From positions 1 to 40,520 of the forward strand of contig CAZWMK010000009.1 of the NCBI GenBank assembly GCA_964635065.1: a stretch of DNA of 40,520 nt. The letters run 5' to 3'. A program made the translations under genes and the position numbers. Under the pieces are notes generated by a model that saw only the letters and a list, made by a program, of their open reading frames with translations, did no database searches and was not told where the DNA came from. This stretch comes from CAZWMK01 sp964635065. GTDB lineage: Bacteria; Pseudomonadota; Alphaproteobacteria; Sphingomonadales; Sphingomonadaceae. Below are positions 23,523 through 30,742 of this stretch, piece by piece. The number at the start of each line of letters is the position of its first letter. The first letter of the stretch is position 1.

Positions 23523-24647
23523 ATGCGGAAAACCGCAATTGCAGCGATGCTACTCTCCACCATGATTGCAGCGCCCGCCGCTGCACGCGACAACTCCTGG
23601 TATGCAGGCCTCGATTTTGGCCTGATGAAGGTTCAGGACATTGATTATGACCTGAGCCGCGCCGGTGTAGAGACGGACAACGCCTACTCTGCCGATCACA
23701 AGACCGGCTATGATTTTGGCGGCAACCTCGGCTATGACTTCGGCATGTTCCGTACGGAATTCGAAGTCGCCTACAAGTCGGCGCGACTGGATGCCGTCGA
23801 CGCGCTTGGCGGCATCGGTTTTGTGCAGCCGGCTGGTAGCTACAACACGCCGGGCGGTAGCACCCGCGCGCTGAGCTTCATGCTGAACGGTTTGCTTGAC
23901 TTTGGTGGCGAAGCCAGCCCGTGGAGCGCCTTTGTCGGCGGCGGTGTCGGTATCGCCCGCGTCCAGGCATCGAACACCCGCTATGTTCGCGGTAACGTTC
24001 CGACGACGATCGTTGACGACAGCGATTCGGGCTTTGCATGGCAGGCGCTTGCCGGTGTGCGTCGCGCCATTTCGGACAACGTCGACATGTCGCTGAAGTA
24101 TCGCTACTTCAACGCGCCGAATGTTGACCTCGTGTCCTCGCTGGGTGACGACCTCTCGGGCAAGATGCGTTCGCACAGCCTGCTGCTCGGTCTGACGTAC
24201 AACTTCGGTAAGAAGGCTGAAGCCGCGCCGCCGCCGCCGCCGCCGCCGCCAGCACCGGTTGCTGAGGTGGCACCGCCGCCGCCGCCGCCGCCAGCTCCGG
24301 CTCCGGGACCCTTCATCGTGTTCTTCGATTGGGATAAGGCCGAGATCACGCCTGAAGCGGCTGACATTCTGAACCGCGCTTCGGAAGCCTTCCAGCAGAC
24401 GGGCCAGGTGTCGGTCATGCTGGCCGGTCACGCCGATCGTTCGGGTACGGACCAGTATAATCAGGGCCTGTCGGAGCGTCGCGCCGCAGTCGTCCGTGAG
24501 TATATGGCGGGCAAGGGTGTCTCGACGGGCGCCATCACCAGCGAAGCCTTCGGTGAAAGCCGTCCGCTGGTTGAAACCGCTGACGGTGTCCGCGAACCGC
24601 AGAATCGCCGCGTGGAGATCAATTTCTCCGCATCGGCCGGTAACTGA
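23523..24647 (+). CDS. OmpA-family outer-membrane protein
   Basis: The 374-residue protein has a cleavable signal peptide (RKTAIAAMLLSTMIAAPAAA), an eight-stranded-barrel type N-terminal domain beginning NSWYAGLDFG and ending LLLGLTYNFGKK, a Pro/Ala linker with two runs of seven to nine prolines (about residues 235-265), and a C-terminal OmpA peptidoglycan-binding domain with FFDWDKAEITPEAADIL, GHADRSGT and the signature NQGLSERRAAVV. It anchors the outer membrane to peptidoglycan and may form a small pore. The ATG at 23523 follows an AGGAAAGG box. It is a stand-alone gene with its own strong terminator. Codon use (many GGT, CGT, CTG) suggests high expression. Confidence 0.95.
   Translation: MRKTAIAAMLLSTMIAAPAAARDNSWYAGLDFGLMKVQDIDYDLSRAGVETDNAYSADHKTGYDFGGNLGYDFGMFRTEFEVAYKSARLDAVDALGGIGFVQPAGSYNTPGGSTRALSFMLNGLLDFGGEASPWSAFVGGGVGIARVQASNTRYVRGNVPTTIVDDSDSGFAWQALAGVRRAISDNVDMSLKYRYFNAPNVDLVSSLGDDLSGKMRSHSLLLGLTYNFGKKAEAAPPPPPPPPAPVAEVAPPPPPPPAPAPGPFIVFFDWDKAEITPEAADILNRASEAFQQTGQVSVMLAGHADRSGTDQYNQGLSERRAAVVREYMAGKGVSTGAITSEAFGESRPLVETADGVREPQNRRVEINFSASAGN
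24226..24300 (+). repeat. CCG trinucleotide runs coding the polyproline linker
   Basis: Two runs of CCG triplets, near 24226-24251 and 24272-24291, encode proline stretches between the barrel and the OmpA domain. Such runs can expand or contract by slippage and so vary linker length in frame. Confidence 0.8.
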
Positions 24648-24674
24648 TTTTTTCAGTTCACTGTTCTGGCAAGA

Positions 24675-24705
24675 CAGGCCGCCCTTTCGGGCGGCCTGTT
24701 TTTTT
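24675..24705 (+). terminator. Rho-independent terminator of the OmpA-family gene
   Basis: CAGGCCGCCC (24675-24684) pairs perfectly with GGGCGGCCTG (24689-24698) around a TTTC loop and is followed by seven T residues. It starts 28 bases after the stop codon. Confidence 0.95.
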
Positions 24706-24744
24706 GAAGCATCTCTGATCTTGACTGACGGACCTGCCTTTTGA

Positions 24745-25359
24745 TCAGCCGATCGACGTGATGGCTGCATTGCATTTCTTGCGAAGGCGCCCTTTTTGAT
24801 CATAGCATCGCTCAATATCGGGTAGGCGCAGGCCGCGAAGAGAAACGGCAGTCAACTGGTCACCAGGCACTGTCAGGCTGTGTCGCAATGTTGACAAAGC
24901 CGTGTCGGCAAAAGTTTGGAACTGCCCCTTTCGCAGAAAAAGTGCCTGACGCCCGACCTGCGCAGCGGCGTTGCAGAAGCTTCGCTGTGCGTCCAATGCC
25001 GAAAAGCCGTTGTAGGTTCGGGTCAGATAACGGTCGAAAAGCTGCATTCCCTGCCGTGCGCCATGGTCTTTCCGAAAACGGGTCATCAATAGATCGTGAG
25101 CGTTTTTCAATTCGCTGTCATGGTGTTGCAGGAACTGATTATATGTCCGGACACTGCCAAGAAACGGCGAAAACTGGCATTGCAATGCTGCGACGTTGAG
25201 TGCGGCCCGAACGCTCCATATCTTGTGGGCAGCAGTTTCATGCGCGGCGATGGGAGCGGCAAACGACGGGCTGTCGACCGGTGCGGCCTGAGCGGCGGCT
25301 GTGCATAAAGCCAGTCCTGCCGAAATGATTGCGATGCGCTGGAAATACATTTTGAGCAT
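24745..25359 (-). CDS. Secreted hypothetical protein of sphingomonad type
   Basis: I recall similar proteins from sphingomonads but no known function. The 204-residue product has a signal peptide (IISAGLALCTAAAQA, cut before APVD), then a mostly helical domain with AALNVAALQCQFSPFLGSVRTYNQFLQHH, GMQLFDRYLTRTYNGFSALDAQRSFCNAA and a C-terminal CYDQKGRLRKKC. The four cysteines of the mature part could form two disulfides in the periplasm. ATGs at residues 1 and 4 are both possible starts. The gene lies alone, convergent with the OmpA-family gene. Confidence 0.75.
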   Translation of the reverse strand: MLKMYFQRIAIISAGLALCTAAAQAAPVDSPSFAAPIAAHETAAHKIWSVRAALNVAALQCQFSPFLGSVRTYNQFLQHHDSELKNAHDLLMTRFRKDHGARQGMQLFDRYLTRTYNGFSALDAQRSFCNAAAQVGRQALFLRKGQFQTFADTALSTLRHSLTVPGDQLTAVSLRGLRLPDIERCYDQKGRLRKKCNAAITSIG

Positions 25360-25377
25360 GCTGTCCTTGACTGTGTT

Positions 25378-25677
25378 TCAGCCGAAAATCTTGCCGATCT
25401 GCAAGGCGATCGACATATCGCCCTCGACCTTGAGCTTGCCCATCATATAGGCCATCTGCGGGTTGATCTTGCCATTGGCCATGTCGAGAAAATCGTTCAT
25501 CGATACCAGGATTGTGCAATCGGCCGGAAGGTCCTGATTGTCGATCACGGTCGGCGACTGGCTGTCATCGATACGAACAACGCCATCGGCGCCAAAATCC
25601 ATTTTCAGGCTTTTGTTGAGGCCGGCGATCTCGTCGACCCGGCTGCGCAATTTTTCGGTGATTTTGTCGAGTGCCAT
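25378..25677 (-). CDS. SCP2 sterol-transfer family protein
   Basis: This 99-residue protein is a single small SCP2 (sterol carrier protein 2) domain: ITEKLRSRVDEIAGLNKSLKMDFGADGVVRID, ADCTILVSMNDFLDMANGKINPQMAYMMGKLKVEGDMSIALQIG. SCP2-fold proteins bind acyl chains or lipids in a hydrophobic tunnel; the ligand in bacteria is unknown. The ATG at 25677 gives the usual domain start, whereas the frame open to 25782 adds residues unlike the family. The gene ends 18 bases before the start of the secreted hypothetical gene, so the two may share a transcript. Confidence 0.9.
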   Translation of the reverse strand: MALDKITEKLRSRVDEIAGLNKSLKMDFGADGVVRIDDSQSPTVIDNQDLPADCTILVSMNDFLDMANGKINPQMAYMMGKLKVEGDMSIALQIGKIFG

Positions 25678-25738
25678 AGCGGTTCGTCCTGTCGTGACAA
25701 CACTTCCCATATGGATGCGCTGTGCTTGCTTTGCGAGG

Positions 25739-26038
25739 TTACTGCGTGGGTGCGGCGGGCAGTGCGCCTGACGTCTCTGCATCGGGTGCTACTGCGGTCG
25801 CTGCTGCGGTGTCGGGTGCTGGAAGGGTTGCCTCTGCCTGGGCAGGGTCGGTCGCACCGGCAATCTGGTCGATCAATGCATCAGAGGTGCTGGCGTCGAG
25901 GCTCATATCTGCGGCAGGCGCATCAACGTCGGCGGCGGTTTGAGATGCGGCATCTTCGCTCTTCCCGCATGCCGTCAGGGACAGTGCTGCAAGGCCTGAG
26001 ATGAGAAGGATCGGAGCTTTGAAAAAGCGTGTGCGCAT
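25739..26038 (-). CDS. Small predicted lipoprotein of unknown function
   Basis: The 99-residue product begins with a lipoprotein signal ending ALSLTAC followed by GKSED, so it should be a LspA substrate sorted to the outer membrane. The remaining 75 residues are low-complexity Ala, Asp, Thr and Pro with no recognisable domain, and are probably disordered. It is upstream of the SCP2 gene on the same strand. The lipobox makes the frame credible; function is unknown. Confidence 0.65.
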   Translation of the reverse strand: MRTRFFKAPILLISGLAALSLTACGKSEDAASQTAADVDAPAADMSLDASTSDALIDQIAGATDPAQAEATLPAPDTAAATAVAPDAETSGALPAAPTQ

Positions 26039-26149
26039 GTTTCAATCCTGTCTGTCGGTGTTGGAAGTTCTTGCCTAACCCGATTTGTGTCCCGGCTCAA
26101 CCTGACGCTCAGATGCCATTCGGGGACGTCGGTCATGATTTCCGGCGCG

Positions 26150-26157
26150 TTAACCAT
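26150..26157 (+). promoter_or_regulatory. CtrA-like half-site before the TipF-like gene
   Basis: TTAACCAT, the form often seen as a CtrA half-site in Alphaproteobacteria, lies 52 bases before the start of the EAL protein gene. A single eight-base match is weak evidence, but the target fits because CtrA controls motility genes. Confidence 0.35.
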
Positions 26158-26208
26158 ATGGCAATCTGATCGCGCGATGCTCTGTTCCGAAAATGGGAGA
26201 GACGCGCG

Positions 26209-27339
26209 ATGCGCTTCATGCACTACAGTTTTCCATATGCTGCCTATTTGGCGGGTGGCTGCGCCCTGGCAGTTCTTGGGCCAATGTTCTGGGGTGTTTC
26301 GTCCCTGATCGCTGCGCTTGCCGCTTTTGCGACAACGGTTGTTTTCTCCACCGGGCACGCCATCTTTGCAATGATACGCAAGCTGAATGAGCATGCGCAG
26401 AATGACAAGTGTCAGAATGCATCCATTGAAGCCCTGCAACGCGAACTGGAAACGCATCGCAATCATGTGCGCAATGCGGGACGGCAGACCGATCCGGAAA
26501 TGATGCATGAATTGCGCGAAGCCCTGATGTTACTGACGCGCAAGCTGGGGCCTGTTCAGGCTCAGCCTGTCGCCGGGTCATCGCCATTACCGCCATCACA
26601 GCAACTGGTCCGCGATGCGCTGGATCAATCGCGCATCGACCTGCATCTGCAGCCGGTTGTGCAACTGCCGACCCGTGCCACGGTTCACTATGAGGCATTT
26701 TCGCGCCTGCGCGATGCTGCGGGGCGGGTGATCCTGCCCAGCGAATTCATGCCAGCTGTTTCTGCCGCGGGCATCGCTGGATCATTCGACAGCTTTCAGC
26801 TGGCACGCTGCATCGTTGTGGCCCGCAAGATTGCGAACAAGGGGCGCCATGGGCAGGTGTTTTGCAATCTTGCTGCGCGCTCGTTGAACGATGCGAGCTT
26901 CCGCGACGAATTGCAGCGCTATCTTGGCCAGCATGTGGAACTGGCCGGGCGCTTGGTATTCGAACTGTCTGCACGTGAAGTCTCTGGTCTGGATCCCGAA
27001 GCCATCATCACGCTCGAGCGCCTGGCCGGCCTTGGTTATGCCTTGTCGGTCGACAGGTTGAACGTCGATGACATGGCGGATGTGATGATGCGTCTGCCTT
27101 CGCTGCGCTATGCAAAGATTGACGCCGATTTGCTGCTGGGCGCATCGTCAACGCAGTTGCGGGACCTTCGTTTGCGCGGTGCGCATGTGATTGCCAGCCG
27201 CGTCGAAAATGAGCGGCAGGTCATCGAGCTTATGGACCTCGGCATCACGCTCGCTCAGGGCTATCTCTTTGGCCATCCCCGCCCGGCACGGATCGTGGAC
27301 GAGGCGGAGACAGCGCTTGAAAAACGGGCGGCGGCCTGA
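26209..27339 (+). CDS. Membrane protein with degenerate EAL domain, TipF-like
   Basis: The 376-residue protein has two hydrophobic segments (residues 11-30 and 32-55), a helical region to about 115, and an EAL domain from about 140 to the end. Catalytic signatures are eroded: EAL is EAF (162-164), DDFGTG is VDRLNV (281-286), and AEGVE is ASRVE (329-333), while FELSARE, KID and QGYLFGHP remain. It is therefore likely a c-di-GMP sensor or inactive domain rather than a phosphodiesterase. Two membrane helices, a coil and a degenerate EAL domain match TipF of Caulobacter, which binds c-di-GMP and positions flagellum assembly. A FliN-like gene lies 0.7 kb away. The start has GGGAGAG upstream. Confidence 0.8.
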   Translation: MRFMHYSFPYAAYLAGGCALAVLGPMFWGVSSLIAALAAFATTVVFSTGHAIFAMIRKLNEHAQNDKCQNASIEALQRELETHRNHVRNAGRQTDPEMMHELREALMLLTRKLGPVQAQPVAGSSPLPPSQQLVRDALDQSRIDLHLQPVVQLPTRATVHYEAFSRLRDAAGRVILPSEFMPAVSAAGIAGSFDSFQLARCIVVARKIANKGRHGQVFCNLAARSLNDASFRDELQRYLGQHVELAGRLVFELSAREVSGLDPEAIITLERLAGLGYALSVDRLNVDDMADVMMRLPSLRYAKIDADLLLGASSTQLRDLRLRGAHVIASRVENERQVIELMDLGITLAQGYLFGHPRPARIVDEAETALEKRAAA

Positions 27340-27349
27340 GCGCGAGTGA

Positions 27350-27991
27350 TCACCGGACGGGTAGCCGCGCGAGAAAGCGCGGCCACGACTGGTAGAGGGC
27401 GTCATCAGCGTCAGATAACTGATGCGGACGTTGCAGTTGTTCGAGGCTGGTGACGGGGTAATCAGGCAGTCCGCAGGGGATGATGCCGCCAAAATGATCG
27501 AGATCGGGGGCAACGTTCAATGCGAAGCCGTGATAGCTGACCCATCGGCGTACACGTACGCCGATGGCGGCGATCTTGGCCTCGCCTTGTGGTGTCATGG
27601 TCCAGACTCCGACACGACCGGGGGCCTGAAAGGCTTGGACGCCGAGCAGGTCGAGCGCATCGATCAGCCAGCTTTCGACGGCGTCGACAAAACAGCGCAG
27701 GTCGCGCCCGCGCTTGTCGAGATCAAGCATGAGATAACCGACGCGCTGACCGGGGCCATGGTAAGTATGGCGCCCGCCGCGGCCAACCTGGACCACCGGA
27801 AAACGCGCAGGATCGAGAAGATCAGATGCGTCTGCGCTGGTTCCCGCTGTGTAGACCGGGGGGTGCTCGACAAGCCAGATTCTCTCTCGCGCATTGTCAT
27901 GGCGAATGGCTTCTACATGCCGCTCCATGGTGGATAGGGCTGCCGCATAGTCCGTCAGACCCTTTTCGATGCGCCATTCAGGCGTGTCCAT
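27350..27991 (-). CDS. lipB: Octanoyltransferase of lipoate synthesis
   Basis: LipB moves octanoyl groups from acyl-carrier protein to lipoyl domains of 2-oxoacid dehydrogenases, the first step of de novo lipoate attachment. The 213-residue protein shows WLVEHPPVYTAG, GGRHTYHGPGQRVGYLMLDL, the lysine motif AKIAAIGVRVRRWVSYHGFALNV, and the catalytic cysteine in GIIPCGLPDYPVTSL. I place the start at 27991 (MDTPEWRIEKG), the usual family beginning; 28012 is an alternative and the frame up to 28174 overlaps the divergent FliN-like gene. It is convergent with the TipF-like gene, ten bases apart. Confidence 0.95.
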   Translation of the reverse strand: MDTPEWRIEKGLTDYAAALSTMERHVEAIRHDNARERIWLVEHPPVYTAGTSADASDLLDPARFPVVQVGRGGRHTYHGPGQRVGYLMLDLDKRGRDLRCFVDAVESWLIDALDLLGVQAFQAPGRVGVWTMTPQGEAKIAAIGVRVRRWVSYHGFALNVAPDLDHFGGIIPCGLPDYPVTSLEQLQRPHQLSDADDALYQSWPRFLARLPVR

Positions 27992-28048
27992 AATTAACCC
28001 CGCAGAAACCATGACGCTGCCAAAGTTGGCGCGTACTTTCGGGACATA

Positions 28049-28315
28049 ATGACAATGAGCATCATCGAAAAGATCAGGGTCGACATATCGGTTGTCATCG
28101 GGCGAACGCGCATGCCGATCCGGCAGTTGCTGAAAATGGGCCGCGGTGCCGTGATCGACCTTGATGCGCGACACGATGATCCAGTCTGGATTTATGCCAA
28201 TAATGAACTGATCGCGCGGGGTGAGATCGTGCTGTTAGGCGACCGTATCGGCGTGTCGATCACGGAACGCATCCGACGTGCGGGGGGACTCAACCTGTCA
28301 CGCGCCGTTATCTGA
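28049..28315 (+). CDS. Stand-alone FliN-like motor-switch protein
   Basis: The 88-residue protein is almost entirely a SPOA domain as in FliN, the C-ring component of the flagellar switch: VDISVVIGRTRMPIRQLLKMGRGAVIDLD, WIYANNELIARGEIVLLGDRIGVSITERI. Complete FliN proteins often have an N-terminal extension that is missing here. It lies away from any flagellar operon in this window, between lipB and a phosphatase gene. ATGs at 28049 and 28055 are both possible; neither has a strong ribosome site. It may be the functional FliN or an additional copy. Confidence 0.85.
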   Translation: MTMSIIEKIRVDISVVIGRTRMPIRQLLKMGRGAVIDLDARHDDPVWIYANNELIARGEIVLLGDRIGVSITERIRRAGGLNLSRAVI

Positions 28316-28349
28316 ACCGGTGGCTGGCGGGCGAGGCGTCCGGTGTTAT

Positions 28350-28361
28350 AGTATCGATACT
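28350..28361. promoter_or_regulatory. 12-bp palindrome before the tyrosine phosphatase gene
   Basis: AGTATCGATACT is a perfect palindrome centred about 30 bases before the phosphatase ATG and overlaps a TATAGT that could be a -10 box. It could be a repressor site; no partner site was found. Confidence 0.3.
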
Positions 28362-28384
28362 TCAATCGTTTCGTTGGTGTTGAG

Positions 28385-28846
28385 ATGTCCTCTGTTCTGT
28401 TCGTGTGTCTTGGCAATATCTGTCGTTCTCCCCTGGCGGAAGGCATCTTGCGCACGATGGCGGCGCAGGGTCGTATGCCGTTGCGAATCGATTCGGCAGG
28501 AACCAGCGACTGGCATGTCGGACGTCCACCCGATACGCGTTCACAGGCGGTGGGCCTTCGCTATGGAATCGATATTTCAGACTTGCGCGCCCGTCAGGTT
28601 GCGCGCGAGGATTTCAGTCATTTCGAGCATATTGTGGCGATGGATGACCAGAATATGTGCGACCTTTCTGCCTTGCAGCCCGCCGGCAGCAAGGCCCGCC
28701 TCAGTCGCCTGCTTGACCATGTCGATTTAGGCATCCGTGATGTGCCTGACCCTTATTATGGCGATGCGGCCGCCTTTGAAGAAAGTTTCCGGCTGATCCA
28801 TGCAGGCGTCCAGGCGTTTCTGTCAGGCCTTCAGCATAGAGGATAG
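28385..28846 (+). CDS. Low-molecular-weight protein-tyrosine phosphatase
   Basis: The 153-residue enzyme has the phosphate loop CLGNICRS at residues 8-15 (CX5RS) and the acid motif DPYYGD near residue 121. These enzymes dephosphorylate protein tyrosines; in bacteria some act with exopolysaccharide kinases, others have unknown partners. No kinase gene is adjacent. Its 3' end overlaps the convergent thpR gene by 16 bases. Confidence 0.93.
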   Translation: MSSVLFVCLGNICRSPLAEGILRTMAAQGRMPLRIDSAGTSDWHVGRPPDTRSQAVGLRYGIDISDLRARQVAREDFSHFEHIVAMDDQNMCDLSALQPAGSKARLSRLLDHVDLGIRDVPDPYYGDAAAFEESFRLIHAGVQAFLSGLQHRG

Positions 28847-29364
28847 TGCGCCAAAACGGTGTAGGTTGCGCCTTCTTGTGTCAGATGGCTTTCATAGAGG
28901 CAAAGCTGGTCGATGCGAAAAGGCGCGCTGCCCAGATCGCCGTGGGCCGCCATGAATGCATCCAGCGGCCCAGTGCTACGGTTGAGCCGCGCGAGCGTGA
29001 CATGTGGCAGATATGCCCGCGTGTCGGGTGCGACGCCAGCCTTGCGCAGTGTCTGATCGACCTTGTTGTGCAAATCCTGCAACGGCGCGTGCGGCCTGAC
29101 ACCGGCCCATAAGCTGTCGGCAAATCCGCGCCGGTCGAAAAGGCCGAGGCCCGCGAGAGCAATCTCGACAGGGCGCGCCGACAGCCCGCAGAGTGCTGAG
29201 TCGATGTCGGCAGCGGTAGGACGATCGACAGGCCCGATGAAGCGGATCGTCAGATGCAGTTGCGCCTCGCTTTGCCACCGCGCACCGCTGACGCCGCCCA
29301 TGATCGACAGCAATTGTGCCCGGATAGGCGCTGGCAGCGTGAGGCCGACGAACAGACGATGCAT
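28831..29364 (-). CDS. thpR: RNA 2',3'-cyclic phosphodiesterase
   Basis: ThpR (LigT) of the 2H phosphoesterase family opens 2',3'-cyclic phosphates on RNA ends. The 177-residue protein has both HxTx motifs, HLTIRFIG near residue 42 and HVTLARL near 125, and the starting RLFVGLTLPAPIRAQL. The gene begins only three bases after the tesA stop on the same strand, so the two are probably co-transcribed. Confidence 0.93.
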   Translation of the reverse strand: MHRLFVGLTLPAPIRAQLLSIMGGVSGARWQSEAQLHLTIRFIGPVDRPTAADIDSALCGLSARPVEIALAGLGLFDRRGFADSLWAGVRPHAPLQDLHNKVDQTLRKAGVAPDTRAYLPHVTLARLNRSTGPLDAFMAAHGDLGSAPFRIDQLCLYESHLTQEGATYTVLAHYPLC

Positions 29365-29366
29365 GT

Positions 29367-30026
29367 TCAGGGCACCTTGACGAGCGCAGATTCTACCTTT
29401 GGCAGAATGTTACGCACGATGACCGATACGCCCTGCGCATTCGGATGCATGCCGTCGGATAACAGCAGTTTGCGATTACCTGCCACGCCCTGCATGAAAA
29501 ACGGCATGAACGGCAGGGCATGTTTTTTCGACAGGGCTGGATAGATGGCATTGAATTTTACAGCATAGTCTGGCCCGATATTGGGCGCAGCCAGCATGCC
29601 GGCCAGCAGGACCTTGATTTTGCGTTGTTGCAGGGCCTGGATCATGGTTTCCAGATTCGCGCGGGTCAGCGCCGGTTCTTGTCCACGCAGCATGTCGTTG
29701 GCGCCGAGTTCAAGGATGACAAGGTCCGGTTTGGCGCCAAGTCCTGCGAGAACCCAGTTTAATCTTGCCCTGCCTGTCGTGGTGGTATCGCCAGAAACGC
29801 CGCCGTTGTGCACGCGCACAGCGTAGCCACGCTTGCGCAATGCCTGTTCAAGCTGTGGCGCGAAACCCTGTCCCGGTTTCAGGCCATGCCCTGCGGTCAG
29901 GCTGTCGCCAAAGGCGAGGATCAGCCTCTCGGTGGCCTGGGCCGGCATGGCGAGGGTGAGACAAAACAACGCGCACAGATAGACAATTTGGCGTAGCCCC
30001 CCATATGTTTGCGATGCTTCTCTCAT
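29367..30026 (-). CDS. tesA: Multifunctional GDSL esterase/thioesterase I
   Basis: TesA-type SGNH hydrolases cleave acyl-CoAs, lysophospholipids and aryl esters in the periplasm. The 219-residue protein has a signal peptide ending AMPAQA, block I FGDSLTAGHGL, block III GANDML, and block V DGMHPNAQG with the catalytic Asp-His. The divergent ybbA-ybbP pair next to it reproduces the E. coli tesA-ybbAP arrangement. The 5' ends are very close: the tesA ATG at 30026 is only 21 bases from the ybbA start at 30047. Confidence 0.94.
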   Translation of the reverse strand: MREASQTYGGLRQIVYLCALFCLTLAMPAQATERLILAFGDSLTAGHGLKPGQGFAPQLEQALRKRGYAVRVHNGGVSGDTTTTGRARLNWVLAGLGAKPDLVILELGANDMLRGQEPALTRANLETMIQALQQRKIKVLLAGMLAAPNIGPDYAVKFNAIYPALSKKHALPFMPFFMQGVAGNRKLLLSDGMHPNAQGVSVIVRNILPKVESALVKVP

Positions 30027-30046
30027 CCGGATCGGCCCTTTCTGTC

Positions 30047-30742
30047 ATGCCTGCTCCCAATATTGTGCTCATGGCCCGCAATGTCACCCTTGTCCTTGGC
30101 GGTCGTCTTGCACCGGTTAAGATTTTGGATGGCATCGACCTTGACGTGGTGTCTGGCGAAAGCGTGGCGGTTCTTGGTCCATCAGGATCGGGAAAATCAT
30201 CGTTGATGGCCGTCCTTTCCGGTCTCGAACAGGCGAGCGGTGGTCAGATACGGGTCGAGGAACATGACTTCAGCGCCCTTGACGAAGACGCACTGGCCCG
30301 TGCACGGCGCGGGCGCATTGGCATCATCCTCCAAGCCTTTCATCTGCTTCCGACCATGACGGCGCTGGAAAATGTCGCGGTGCCGCTGGAACTGGCGGGG
30401 ACAGCCGATCCTTTCGGCATCGCGCAGGCTGAACTGGCTGCGGTAGGGCTTGCGCATCGCATGGACCATTATCCGGCCCAGCTTTCGGGCGGCGAACAGC
30501 AGCGGGTTGCGATCGCCCGCGCCATGGCTGGGCGCCCGCCGTTGATTTTTGCCGATGAACCGACCGGGAACCTTGATGCCGCCACTGGCGCGGCAATCAT
30601 GGAGCTGCTTTTCACCCGTCAGCAGGAAACCGGGGCTACGCTTGTCGTCATCACACATGATCCGGTTCTTGCCGCCCGCTGCAGCCGCGTGATTGAAATG
30701 CGTGACGGCCGGATCATCTCCGATCATCGGAACCGCGCCTGA
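30047..30742 (+). CDS. ybbA: ABC transporter ATP-binding protein, YbbA type
   Basis: This 231-residue LolD/MacB-type ATPase powers the YbbP permease. It has Walker A GPSGSGKSS, the signature LSGGEQQRVAIARA, and Walker B PLIFADEPTGNLD. I chose the ATG at 30047 because MPAPNIV resembles the start of E. coli YbbA; an ATG at 30005 would overlap the tesA start. Its stop overlaps the permease start by one base (TGATG). Confidence 0.93.
   Translation: MPAPNIVLMARNVTLVLGGRLAPVKILDGIDLDVVSGESVAVLGPSGSGKSSLMAVLSGLEQASGGQIRVEEHDFSALDEDALARARRGRIGIILQAFHLLPTMTALENVAVPLELAGTADPFGIAQAELAAVGLAHRMDHYPAQLSGGEQQRVAIARAMAGRPPLIFADEPTGNLDAATGAAIMELLFTRQQETGATLVVITHDPVLAARCSRVIEMRDGRIISDHRNRA

Noticed and set aside
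24226..24300. CRISPR or variable repeat array
   Set aside because: The repeats are CCG codons for a proline-rich linker within an intact OmpA-family gene.
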